A stretch of DNA of 64,000 nucleotides from Taxawa tesnikishii (nom. ined.) (Eukaryota > Ascomycota > Dothideomycetes > Dothideales): NCBI GenBank assembly GCA_030247885.1, contig JAPDRO010000004.1, positions 868,001 to 932,000 on the forward strand, read 5' to 3'. The first letter of the stretch is position 1; each line of letters begins with the position of its first letter. Position numbers and translations under genes: made by a program. This document shows positions 1 to 10,985 of the stretch, in pieces. Under the pieces are notes generated by a model that had not been told where the DNA came from, did not search any database, and saw only the letters and a list, made by a program, of their open reading frames with translations.

Positions 1-121
1 TATAAATCTACCCTATATCTTGTACAGCTCCTGGGTATCTGAGTTGCTTTCTTCACGCATACGTCCATCTCTCCCTCACGACTGCACACTGACACGGCTG
101 GAATCGAGCGACTAAGCAATC

Positions 122-1980
122 ATGAAGCGGTTCACAGCAGGTCTGCTGAATCGCACCAAGAGTATGCGCCCGCTGTCACTCATGCCACCAGAAGCACAAA
201 CTGACAGTTGTACGCAGGCCAGGATGATAGCGCTCCCGGTCTAGACTCCCCAGAAGCGAGTGCCGCCAGAGGAGTGGTGAGTGGCCAGAGAAGCTTCCCA
301 GTATATACGGCCACGACTGACACCACGGGCAGCGGCTCTTCTGTGAGTCGGCCTCGGAAAGCCAATCCGTACGCCCTCTAGAATCCAATGCCGTTTGCCC
401 TACCTTTGACGTGTAATGCAGGGCGAAGAGGTGCTCCATCTCCCAGTCATTGTCGAAGCCGCCGAGTCCAGTCCTCAAGCAGCAGCATCCGCAGCTTACC
501 AAATACGAAAGTTCCTCTCTAAAGAGAACAACAACCGCTCCCACGTACAATACAACGCCATCATGCTCATACGTATCCTTACCGACAATCCCGGCCCGAC
601 CTTCACTCGCAACCTGGATCCCAAGTTCGTGGATACCGTCAGGAATTTGTTGAAGAACGGGAGGGATCCGAGCGTGCAGCAAATACTGCGCGAGACGTTG
701 GATGCGCTGGAAGCGAACAAAAGCTATGACGAGGGACTGCAGCCGCTTCTGTCCATGTGGCGGGCTACAAAGGGCAGCAAGGCCAGCATTTCTCCTAATC
801 CACGCGCCCCGCAGAACTTCCGCGTGCCAGCATTCAACCCGAACGCTCCTCCTATGCCTCCTTCGCAACGGGCGTCAAACCAGCAGTACTTCACACGATC
901 TCAGTTGCCGCCGCCTGGCGAGCTTGCATCCCGCATCGAGGAGGCAAGGAATACGGCCAAGATCTTACTACAGCTCATCCAGAGTACACCGCCGGAGGAG
1001 ATATCGAACAACGAACTGGTCAAGGAGTTCGCAGAGAGGTGCCAGGGCGCGCAAAGGAGTATGCAAGAATACATCAACTGCGACAACCCGCCGCCAGACG
1101 ACGACACGCTGCAGACGCTGATCGAGATCAACGAGCAGCTCAGTCTGGCAGCGAGTCGACACCAGCGAGCCATGCTTTCCGGGAGAAGAGTCGTGGGTGC
1201 GCAGAGTGGTGCGCAGAATGGTACGCAGAGCCCGAACCTGATCGACGTCGGTGGGAATTCGAACAATGGCTACGGATCAGTGCCCCAACCACCGCCACGG
1301 AACGAGTACCCGCAGTACCCGACCCAGCAGCAACCCTACAACGCCTTCGACTCGGCACCTCAGCAAACCTATAATGCATTCACCCAATCTCAGCGCCAAC
1401 CCGACCTCAGTAACGCAAATCCCTACAGCCACGAACAACCTACACCTCAGCAACAGACGTACAACGCTTTCACCAACACAACCCACAGCCTCTCCCCGTA
1501 TCTCCTCAGTCCTCTCATGAAGAGGACTTCGCCCCTCCACCAGGACCTCCACCCTCCATGACCGCGCGTCTTCAGTCCCGCACCTCCCCGCCACCAGCGC
1601 CCGCTCCCCGGCATCCCGAACCGGCCTCCGATCCCTTCGCGGATCCTGACCACGATGCCGTCGCGCCCCCGCCCGGCCCACCGCCGGGTAAGGAGCATAT
1701 GGCTGAGTTATCGCACCCACTGGAGCCGAGCCATTATGGATTGGATGACACCCGTGCTGGCACCCGTAGCCCGCAGAGCCCATCGCGTCCGGCACTCGGC
1801 GCGTATCATCAGGGCGCTACGCCGAGCTATGTCGGACGCCAGGCTAGCGCGGTCAATGGGCTTACGATGCATGGCGCTGTGGAGTTGGATCAGGATAGTA
1901 GGGTTGAGAGGTTGGGTGGATGGGATGAGGGTAGGAGAGGTGATGCGACTGGCGCGGTGCATGAGGTTTATAGGTATTGA
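122..1980 (+). CDS. VHS/GAT-domain trafficking adaptor (LSB5/GGA-like)
   Basis: Four exons can be read: 122-161, 218-276, 333-368 and 422 onward. The three introns keep frame and join MKRFTAGLLNRTKS through RLFCESAS to GEEVLHLPV, a classic start for fungal GAT proteins. A short helical VHS-like region (about residues 45-150) is followed by a GAT helical bundle (about residues 190-290, IEEARNTAKILLQL onward), which in this family binds Arf GTPases, ubiquitin or actin-patch partners at endosomes or the plasma membrane. The tail is Gln/Pro-rich with three YNAF repeats. Near 1482-1497 the frame must shift by one missing base to reach the conserved PPPGPPP tail that ends at 1980. A very short intron is the alternative, but it would delete a YNAF repeat. 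The family is fairly certain; the exact orthologue is not. Confidence 0.85.
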
Positions 1981-3008
1981 GTGAGATATGGGATTGGGAA
2001 AAGGGGATTTGGAGAGAGTCAGTGTGTTGTTTATTGAGAGAACGATGGTGAGGCATGAGATACCACGGAGAAATCGGGGTTGTCGATAGTTTCGGGCATA
2101 CGACACGGTGCGTCTCCTGCTTTCTTCAAGAAGCATTGCATCCTCCTGTCAGCTCTCTCTTCCTTCTCCGTATCGTGAGGAGTGGTTGTTGCGGTTGGGT
2201 GAGATGGAGAAATGTTCCTCGAAGATCTCCGAAAAAGGGCGACAGAAAACGAAGGCAACGCCGCCCTGGCAATCCACGCGCATGCAGTGCCCCAGGGTCG
2301 TCCACAACACGTGCGGTTGTTCTTCCAGACAGCTGCTCAGTACACCAACCTCCTCGTCCTGACAAAATCCGAAGCGTGAGAGTTCTGTCAGTCGTTGAGC
2401 CTTGACAGAGACAAGGAAAAAAACATGTCCTGGTCACGGCGGAGCGGAGGTTAGCTGCGCTACCCACACGACCCCTTCCGCTCCCTTCCCAAACCGTCTC
2501 TTTTCCCAAGCGCCTCTCGGAGGTCTGAACAGGCTTTCATCCTGGGCTCTGCTAAGCTCCCTTGCTCATCACAGGGCAGAAGATCGTCACGAGCGTTTGT
2601 TTGCCCTCGGGGATTTCCTGATCGGGAATGTCTTTGCTGAAAGAGGCAAGACACATCCAAGGCGCTGCTATCCTTGGAAGTGACTGTTTTAGTCCCCTGC
2701 GTGGGTTATCCGATCAGGGCTTTGCAGGCTCTATCAAGCTGGAATGGTATACCTTGACGCATAAAACTGCTCGAAGTGTTCAGGACATTGTAAGAACAAA
2801 TCTTGACGTGGGCGCCAAGCGCAGAGGTCAACAGCGTAAAACGCGATGTTTTAGAGGTCAGGAAGAGCACGATCAGGGAAGGGCATCTATACATCTGCTT
2901 CATACTCTCTCTCTCTGTTCGTCTTCACCATCGACATTTCCTTGAGAACACGTCCCACTGACCAGATCCTCCGCTCGGACGCGGACCAGATCCTCCGCTC
3001 GGATTTAA
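1981..3008. other. Intergenic, no gene seen
   Basis: Only short overlapping frames without family resemblance occur here. This is the 3' flank of the GAT adaptor and of the convergent F-box-like gene. A 20-base sequence beginning gaccagatcctcc is present twice at 2960-2979 and 2984-3003, just before the stop of the minus-strand gene. Confidence 0.6.
2960..3003. repeat. Two-copy 24-bp tandem repeat
   Basis: Two perfect 20-bp copies lie 24 bp apart, directly 3' of the F-box-like gene. It is probably a local slippage duplication. Confidence 0.8.
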
Positions 3009-3956
3009 TCAACTCACCGACGTCCAGTCAAAAACTTCCGGTTCATCCTGATGAGATCGATTTGGGTATGCCTCAGTCAGTGTTGTCCACTTCTCCCTGG
3101 CCACGTCGTCCTGGATCAGCTTTCCCAAAAAGGCGTCCGCTACCTTTCCAGATGACCAGTCATCCTCACCATTCTCTAGGTGTGTCCTCGCCTGATCCAG
3201 GATCTGAAGGACTTCGGCAGATACGTACTCGGGTTCACTTGGTCGCAGAGACCCGTCAATGGCGGGGAGGTCTGCATTCGCCTGCAGTGCGATCAAATCG
3301 GTCTTGTCCCTTGGCAGATTCTCTGTCTTGAAGACAGCTTCCTTTAGATCACCCCAAGTCCAAACATCGAGTGGAGCTGCGTAATAATCGCTATACCAGA
3401 CGTAGCGTTTGCCTTGCGCCCGCAACGCCTTGGTCGCAGACAAAGCCTTACCGCAGGTGAGGATCAGGACGCCAGCTGCAAACCAAGCGCCGGGTTCCGG
3501 ATCGACGCCACTGAAGAAAGCCTTCGCGAACACGTCGGACATGACCGCCCAGAATCTGGCGCGTTGCTCTCGAATTGCCGCATAATGCTCGTAAATTTGT
3601 AGCTTTAACTCTACGGGCAGCCGTGCAAACGGGAAAGACACCTCGTCATCAAGGCGCTCGACATCTGGAATACCGACGGGATAGAGCAGACTGTATGCTC
3701 GACCTAGCAGGCATGCGTTGACCAGACAGATTGCGAAATAATGCGGTGGCCGCCAGGGTTTGCCGATGCCGTAGAGCCTCGGCGTCACAGCCAGACCTGT
3801 CTGGTCATCAATCTCTTGCGCAAGCTTCGAAGGCAACTGCGGGTCGAGTGCTTCGCTTTTCAGGAGCTGGTCGATGGAGTGAGGGTTCGTGCGCGCCTGA
3901 ACAACCAGAGGGTAAACGGTGGGTATCTCGACAGGATCTGGCCAGCGAGGTGCCAT
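3009..3956 (-). CDS. F-box-like hypothetical protein
   Basis: This single-exon gene of 315 aa starts MAPRWPDPVE. The only recognisable element is LPVELKLQIYEHY at about residues 113-125. It matches the short F-box-like helix (LPxELxxxIYE) seen in many lineage-specific ascomycete proteins, some of which recruit SCF ubiquitin ligase through Skp1. The surrounding region is rich in Trp, Tyr and Pro without repeats or membrane segments. No catalytic motif is visible, and no function can be given beyond possible substrate binding. The open frame is uninterrupted and its composition looks coding. It is convergent with the upstream GAT gene and has no obvious partner. Confidence 0.65.
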   Translation of the reverse strand: MAPRWPDPVEIPTVYPLVVQARTNPHSIDQLLKSEALDPQLPSKLAQEIDDQTGLAVTPRLYGIGKPWRPPHYFAICLVNACLLGRAYSLLYPVGIPDVERLDDEVSFPFARLPVELKLQIYEHYAAIREQRARFWAVMSDVFAKAFFSGVDPEPGAWFAAGVLILTCGKALSATKALRAQGKRYVWYSDYYAAPLDVWTWGDLKEAVFKTENLPRDKTDLIALQANADLPAIDGSLRPSEPEYVSAEVLQILDQARTHLENGEDDWSSGKVADAFLGKLIQDDVAREKWTTLTEAYPNRSHQDEPEVFDWTSVS

Positions 3957-5434
3957 CGGGGACAGAGAAGGTACGTATACCCCCTACTGTACGTAACGCA
4001 AGAGTCACAAGCCAACTGACAATATGAGATTGAAAACGAGAAACTACAGCGGATTGGCTTGTTGTGGTACGAGCTTTGCACAAGCAAAGTGAGAAGCAGG
4101 TGTGGTCGGTACCGTCAGCTGCCAAGCCCGGCACGCTCACCTTGCCCCACAACATTACCTACGGGGTAGCCTTGAGCTAGACTGCATTCTTGCTCTTTCC
4201 TCTCGCGCCTGATCTTTAAGCCTCCTTCCTTTCAACCCGCGAAACGAGAGAGTTCTGCCCTGCTGGTATACCTGTTTCGGCCGCGTCCAGAGAAGTATCC
4301 AAGCCTCCAAGCTTTGTACAAGAGTGTGGGCTATCCTGCCCAGGGGCCGTAGTAATCTACTGACTCGGTCCATCAACTTTGGAATTGGCTGTGCTTCCAG
4401 TGGATTGAAACAATCGGAAAGGACGCGTGCCAGTGGGATACCGACCGAGGGGACTGCGTGTGCTGAATGAATCTTCTACCTGGCTTGGCACATCCAACAG
4501 TGTGTTAGGATTTCGGAATGTAAGCTCAATATTGATCCTCCGCCTGGCCGTACCCTCTTCTCTGCTTGCAAAATCTCGGATACTCGATTGTCGTCCCGTA
4601 CCCGAAACATCGAAGCAAATGGAGGGCACGGCCACCTCATCCCACAACAATATAGTAGTCACAACACGGAAGGAACGCCATCCCGTACAGTCAGCACTAT
4701 CATGACCATGCGATCAGGACCTCATCAGCATCTCGTTAGTGCGTCGTGGGTATAAAAGGGTGCACGCTGTTCCGATGGAAACCGAGCTGAGATGAATTGC
4801 TATTGGTACCTAGAGCTGCAGAATCAGATTACCCGGGAGCTATCGAACCCATCGTCATGCTCTGTGCAGAAGAAAATGACCAAGGGTATCTTTTCATATG
4901 CATAGTGCGCCGTGATGCAGTTCGCATGTTCCGACCCACTCCAACTTCGCCACAACGCCTCTGAAATCGCACAACGCTGTCATGAAGATCCATAACGCAC
5001 ACCACCACAACGCCGTCGAGGAAGCCGGGGAGGTGATAAAGACGCCCCACGGAAGAGGGACATGGTCGTGTACCGTAACAGGAGGGACGATCGTATGCTG
5101 AAGGGAGCTTTTTGTTAGTCGTACTTGTGACCTACCTCTCACGATGAGTTAAAGGATGCTTTGATCTGTTAATTAGTGGTTAGTGCTTCGATGACGGCGA
5201 GCAGTTCTGTCCAGAACATCCGATACTGTGAGTTGTAAGTCGGGCAACTGCACAAGGGAACAGAAACAGCAGCATGAAGTCATGATCATGTGCGGCGCAA
5301 AGAAAGCAAGTGTACCGTGAACCGGCAATCCTTCATGGATGTTATGTCGAGCGGTGGTTTTGGAGTCCCCAACGCCAGGTATGGGGAGCTGGGGATTGAG
5401 ACGCCGAGTCCAGCAGAGATCGATGGCGACCATA
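3957..5434. other. Intergenic, no gene seen
   Basis: This 1.5 kb lies between two minus-strand genes. Frames of up to about 100 codons on both strands show no family resemblance. A TATA-like string (tataaaag) at 4751-4758 has no convincing downstream gene. Confidence 0.55.
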
Positions 5435-8131
5435 CTATGGATCAGCCTTGACCTTCTTGGACTCCTGCTCGCTGTCGACTTCGCCCTCGTTGGCTTGTTG
5501 GGCCCACGAACGCTTTGCAGATGGCGATGCCTTTGCTTGCGTGGGTTGAGCAGATATGATGTCCTTCGGTTCCTCAACAGGATCATCGTCGTCATCGAAG
5601 TCGATCTCGTCGAAGCCATCTGCGCCGACCTTAGTTCCAGGGGTTGTGGGGCTCTTGGGAGTCTGGGGCGTTCTTGCAACACCAACAGCTGCATCTGGCA
5701 AATTGTGAGGGCCCTCGCTTGCTACGTCTTCATCTTCATGCTCTGACTTCTCGATCAACTCGTCCAGGGTCTCTTCATGCGGGAGCCCAACATGACCGCC
5801 TGAGTGTTGAGATTGTTCCTCTGCTTGCTCGTCTTGCTCTTCGTTACCTTCGGTGTCAGGCACACCTTGACCAGCGGCTGGAATCACCTCGGATTGCTCG
5901 TTCGCATTTCCCGACTCCAACTGAGCGACATCACCCTGAGGAATGGCTTGCTCCTCATAGGCGTCATCGACTTGATCGACGTTCTCGGACTCATAGAGAC
6001 CATCTTGCTCGGGGTATGTCCCTTCCTGATAATCGTATGCGTTCCCCTCGGCATAATCGCTATCCTGATAGACCTCATCCTCTTGATGCGCGTCGTCGGT
6101 GAAGTCTGGTGCCGCAACCCCGATGAAGCCGCCAACACCATCCTCGATCCCATCAATATCTTCGGGGACGTCATCCGTATCATGCTGAGATACCTCTGTG
6201 AACTTCGGCTGATCGTCTTCGAACCATGTCAGATAGTGTTCCAATGAGGAGGAGCTGTCAGATTTAAACTCACTTTCGGCCCCTGGCGCATCTCCGTCCC
6301 CGAGAGCTTCTGGAATATCGGCCGAAAGTCCAGCTGGTCCTTCAGATTCCACACTGGCGCCAATCTCTTCAACTTGGTCCAAAGGTTCGGTTGGTTGCAC
6401 GCCAACGAGCTCTTCAGCCAAGGAGGCGGCATCTCCGGCTGTTCCCTCTTCTGTGTACTGTTCTTCGTCTGTCTTGTCGTACTCACCAGTCTGGTCTTGG
6501 TCGTCAGTAAATTCTTGATGCTCTACGTCATCGTGCGCATCAGTGTTGAACGTTTCAGAGGCGACTTGAGAGTCAACGTATTCGTGGTCAGGGGCTTGCT
6601 CAGAGTCATCACCGTTGACGTTGTTTTCGTCGTGCTGCTCATAGTCCCCATTATACCGAGCCTCATAGTACTGTTCCTGTGGGGCTTCTACGTCTCCATC
6701 CTCTGCAAAGTTCCCGTCGTGGTCATAACCGGCGACATCTTGCTCCTCGTGGTAACTCTGAGAAAGCGGCAGCTGAGAGAACCCTTTGCCTTCTGAAGCC
6801 ATTTGCGTAAGCAAGCTTAATCGTGAAGTGAATCTAGTTCTTGCTTCAAGCGTGACATAAAGCGGCGGAGGTTGCTCGGTGCCATCATGCCTGTGCAGCT
6901 GCACGAACACGTCAAGGATTTCGGAGAAACTGGCGGAGAAGGCTGGGGTGGAGTCCTACGAGTACGTTAGCAAGGAATTAAGGTGAAGCACAATCGAATG
7001 ACAGGTGAAACATACCTCGTTGATTTGAAGATCAAGCTCCTCCACACCCAGAACCAGCTCTTCGTCTTCGCTGATGGTCTCGGCGAGAACAATTCGACAC
7101 GCGCCAAGAAGGTCGCCAATACTTGAATTTACCAGGTTTTCATTCTCAAGGAAGAATTGATCCTGTGAAGTAGGATCCCCGGAAGGGAAAAGAGATATGT
7201 GCATGTCTCCGTAAATCACGATAGTAGGATGCAATCCAGTCACGGTCGGGGTACTCGGGTGACTCTCACGTCGAGCAGAAGTGGAAGCATCTTGCTCTGC
7301 AATGGCCTGTGTATCGATGCTAAGCCCAGCAGGTTGCGACTTGTCAGAATCATCTTCGGTTACTGCTGCCTCGAAGCTCCGTCTTGGCTGAACAACTTGC
7401 TCTGTGACGTTAGCACCTTCCGCTTCCTGAGCGGTACTGTCAGGCTCTTCTTTGTCCGTGTCTTGGGCAGCGGATGCCGGCTGCTCAGATGCTTCTTCAA
7501 CGTCCGCTTCAGCCACTTCCGGGAGATCAGGCTCGTATGACTCAGGCACCTGAATGTCGGAGGGCGGTTGCTGAAGAGTAATACCATCATTGTGATTGAG
7601 AGGTCCATCAGCAGCGCTAGTAACAGTCACTTCCTCTGCCGTGCTGTCCGCCAACTCTTCATGTGGAACGGATGGCTGTGGCGGAAGCTGAGGCTCTGAA
7701 GGGAGTGAGCTCTCTTCCTCTGCGTTATGTGCCTCGTCCTCAGTCACGGTAATACGTGCTGCAGCGAAGTTTGACTGTGTGCCGTGTTCTTGGTTCATGC
7801 TGCTATCACCATCACCATCGTTATCACTGTAATCAATGAGGTCTTCATCTTGATCTTCTGTAGGTGCGGCAGCGTCGTCTTGCATTATGCCGTCTTCACC
7901 GTCACCCATGCCTTCTTGAACTCCTTCATCTAGCATGACGTCGTCGTTATGTGTGCCGTTGTCGGACTTTGCATCCTCAAGCATCTGATCGTCGTCCGCA
8001 AAGTGGCCCTGCTCTGAGCCGAGATCAATGTCGATGTCGCCGTCAAAGTGGCCTTGATCTGAGGAGATCTCCATGGTGTCGTCGAGGGGCGGTTGTAGGT
8101 TGAACGTAGGGTTCGACATGGCTGTGGCCAT
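5435..8131 (-). CDS. Conserved acidic fungal protein of unknown function
   Basis: Two exons, 8131-7016 and 6955-5435, are joined by a 60-nt intron (6956-7015) that links LDLQINE to DSTPAFSAS in phase. The protein is about 878 aa. A folded-looking core of about 110 residues spans the junction (HPTIVIYGDMHISLFP, then an ELVLGVEELDLQINE segment and EILDVFVQLHRHD). Long Asp/Glu/Gln-rich low-complexity tracts flank it, with a DLIDYSDND motif near residue 100 and a C-terminal basic patch (KRSWAQQANE, KKVKADP) that could be a nuclear signal. I chose ATG 8131 (MATAMSNPTF), although MSN at 8116 is possible and the frame is open further upstream. I recognise the pattern as a widespread Pezizomycotina protein without an assigned role. 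Acidity suggests chromatin or nucleolar binding, but this is inference. Confidence 0.75.
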
Positions 8132-8745
8132 CTTGGGATGGACCTCGGTAGTGGATGAGCTGAAGCTCGGAGAAGGGGAGGTTTTGGAACGATTCTCGTA
8201 TACAGTGTTACATGCAGGACTGTGTGTGTGAAAGCCTAGATGATCGACTGAACGCGTCACTTTCAAATGGGAAATGCGCGACCGTGACAAAGCGTGCTGT
8301 GTTGGCGTCCTCTGCTATCTCTTGTCGACTAATCTCGATATTGCTCTTGCCCTGCTCGGAGGTTCTTCGCGAGTGCCGGTGTTGTCGAGGTTGTCGAGGT
8401 TGTCGAGGTTGTCGCGGGTGTATGTGTTTCGGGTGTTGTGAGACAGGAATGGAATGCAACGAAGAAACGACAATGGTCACGAGTGTGGCACGAGAATGAA
8501 GCCGGCAGGCAGCCCAGGGCTGGGCTGGGCAGCGGACTTTAGTTCCTCCGATCCCCGCAATTCAACGAGCATGACGCTCGCGATGAAGTTGACATGAACT
8601 TCCATCTCTCGTTTGTAGTTCTGATATTTCGATGTTTGCAGCAGCTGTTCGCACGTGAGGCATCGGAGTGGCTTTTCATCCTCAGTTCCATACGTAACCC
8701 CTGAACTCGTCAGCCATCTCCAACAACACCACGATATCTTCCAAC
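8132..8745. promoter_or_regulatory. Divergent promoter region, acidic protein / CSN7
   Basis: This 614-bp gap separates the 5' ends of the minus-strand acidic-protein gene and the plus-strand CSN7 gene, so it must carry both promoters. It contains a 9-bp tandem repeat (8382-8417). Confidence 0.6.
8382..8417. repeat. 9-bp minisatellite (TTGTCGAGG, about 4 units)
   Basis: Three perfect units and a degenerate fourth are visible. It lies within the likely 5' leader or promoter of the acidic-protein gene. Confidence 0.85.
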
Positions 8746-9675
8746 ATGGAGCAAACGCGTGCCATCAACGCTCTAGCACCCTTCCTCGCCCTCTCCAAAT
8801 CCGCAAACTCCCCCGCGCAGCCGCCGACCTGATCTCTCAAGCTACCGCAGCGCCCAATACTTACGTCTTTGCCGAGCTCCTTCAGACGCAGCCGGTTCAG
8901 GCGCTCCGCAATGAGCCTCAGTATGCAGGCTACTACAAGCTGCTCGAGATCTTCGCCTGGGGCACGTGGGAGGACTACCAGGGTAACTCACGCTCTCCCC
9001 GGCGTCCTCTTTGCAAATTCAATGCTTGTCCATAGGGATTGTGAAGGCTGGAAGCCCAACGATCACCGCTAACCTTCCATAGTCGCAGCAACAGCAACAA
9101 ACACCACACTCCCTCCTCTAACCTCCCCACAATCTACCAAGCTGCGCCTTCTGACACTCTTGACGCTCGCCGCTCGCGGCAGCGGCGTCAATCTCAGCTA
9201 CCCTTCCCTACAAACCGCGCTCTCGCTCCCCACGTCCTTCGACCTCGAGCAACTCGTTACAGAAGCCATTTACAATAACCTACTGACAGCAACTCTGGAC
9301 CCGCATCACCAAACCGTCATCGTCTCCTCCGTCGCACCCTTGCGGGATCTCGCCCCAGGAGCCGTGGGCTCTATGATCGCTTCTCTGGACGCCTGGAGCG
9401 CGCGCTGCGGCGCTGTGGCTGAGGATCTGGAGGCGGAGATTGCCAGAGTGAAGCGAGAGGCCAAGCGGAGGGCTGAGGCACAGGCGTTAAGGGCGCAGGA
9501 ATTCGAGCAGGCGACTGAGGCGGTGGGCAAGCAGGGACAGGTGTACGGTGGCGGTGGAGGAAACAGATTGGGCGGGGACGATGACGGTGAGGCGATGGAT
9601 GTGGATGATGCTGGTGGGAGGGGTAAGAGGAAGGCGGCTCAGAAGGCGGCGGCGGGGTTCTTTAGGCAGAGGTGA
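8746..9675 (+). CDS. csn7: COP9 signalosome subunit 7 (PCI domain)
   Basis: Exon 1 runs 8746-8982 and exon 2 9083-9675; the intron 8983-9082 is in phase 1 and joins TWEDYQ to VAATATN. The start MEQTRAINALAPFLALSKSANSP, the middle NTYVFAELLQTQP and the YPSLQTALSL/LEQLVTEAIYNNLL region are typical of CSN7/CSN7a. There the PCI domain packs into the COP9 complex, which removes Nedd8 from cullins. A C-terminal coiled coil (EDLEAEIARVKREAKRRAEAQ) and a Gly/Asp-rich tail follow, as usual. At 8810-8814 the frame breaks: one extra C in this C run gives the expected NSPRAAADLIS. As printed, the ATG frame stops after about 29 codons. Length after accounting for this is about 276 aa, normal for the family. 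Confidence 0.9.
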
Positions 9676-10985
9676 AGGATCTCCTGAAAGATGCTGAAAC
9701 TGAACACGCGGCCAAGACGCGCAGGAAGGGCCAGGGAACAGCGCACTACGGCTGAGAGAAGGGCGCTTTGCCGGAGCCGATGAGCTCTTGCGGACACGAA
9801 GGAAACGAATACATGGCAGGACGTTAAGTCGCTAGCAGGCATGATGTAACGAATGGAGGTAGGCATCGATGAGGCAGCGTCGTCACTGCGTTGCCGTACA
9901 GCAGACATTGCAGGATAGCTTAGTCTTGCTCAAGAGACACGACAGAGGTCTGCACATCTGTACTGGTAAAGGCAGCTCAAAACCAGATCCCAACCCATAA
10001 CCTCCCGAGTCTCTTGAGCGGTCACTGGAGCCGGTCAAAGAGCGCAACCCTCAAATTTCCTCCTGACAAGACCCAAACGGAAAAATGGCTACAATTGTTT
10101 GTCCCAACAATCTGTGACAGCGTGGCGCACTCTTGATCTATCGGATGGACGAGCTGATTGCACAGCTGAGCTGAGATCTAAGTCACAGCGAGCAGCCACG
10201 ATGGCGCACGGCACCTCATGTATGCATGCATGCAAACCAACCTGTACCCGATTGGGTAGTAGTAGCAACCCGAAGCCTTAGAATACGGTTATAGTCGGTT
10301 CACAAGCCTTTTGTCTGGGGACACAGTCATTTGCAACCCTTGCAATCTTCGAGCGTCCGGACAGCAGGCACAGGGATTGGCATTCGAGTGTGAAGACATC
10401 GAGGTTACCAACAGCTACTACGTTCGAGACGTGCCCAGCAACGACTTCAGACCGAGGGTTGAATGTTCCACACGCACAGGCACGTCCGTAAGGACTTGGA
10501 TTACTGGCGTAGCATAGAGAGAGTGTGGTATAATAGCATCGAATAATCCTCGTTTCAATAGCGACACCATCTTTGACGCAGAAAGGCCCGATCAAGATTA
10601 TCAAGCGCATTGATACCCCAGCCGATGTCCAACTAGTTTACCGCGATTGTACGAGTACGATTCCAAATCAGCCATATCAATCAACCAGGGCATGCAATCG
10701 TGGCTTCGAACAAACAATTACTCAGCTCCTCCGAGCGGGATGATCCCGCGCCCATCGCATGGCGCGAGGTGCGTGCTTGTCCTACCCTTGTACAGTCAGC
10801 GCCAACAATCAGGTCTTCAGCCGTTGCATCCCCGTGCATTTCCAACATCATGTTTCTTTTGCTGCTCAGGTCGACCAGGCCGAACCATCAATTATACGTT
10901 GCTGACATACTGTGACAAAAGCTATGTGTCGCTTCGAGAAGCGCATACACAACCTGTACAAAAGACGTCGACCGCCTCATACGCC
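9676..10985. other. Intergenic, no gene seen
   Basis: These 1.3 kb hold the 3' flank of CSN7 and the promoter of the BTB gene. Short frames on both strands lack any family signature. Confidence 0.55.

Noticed and set aside
4751-4758. TATA-like box
   Set aside because: No credible coding region follows on the plus strand; the gene beyond it is read on the other strand.
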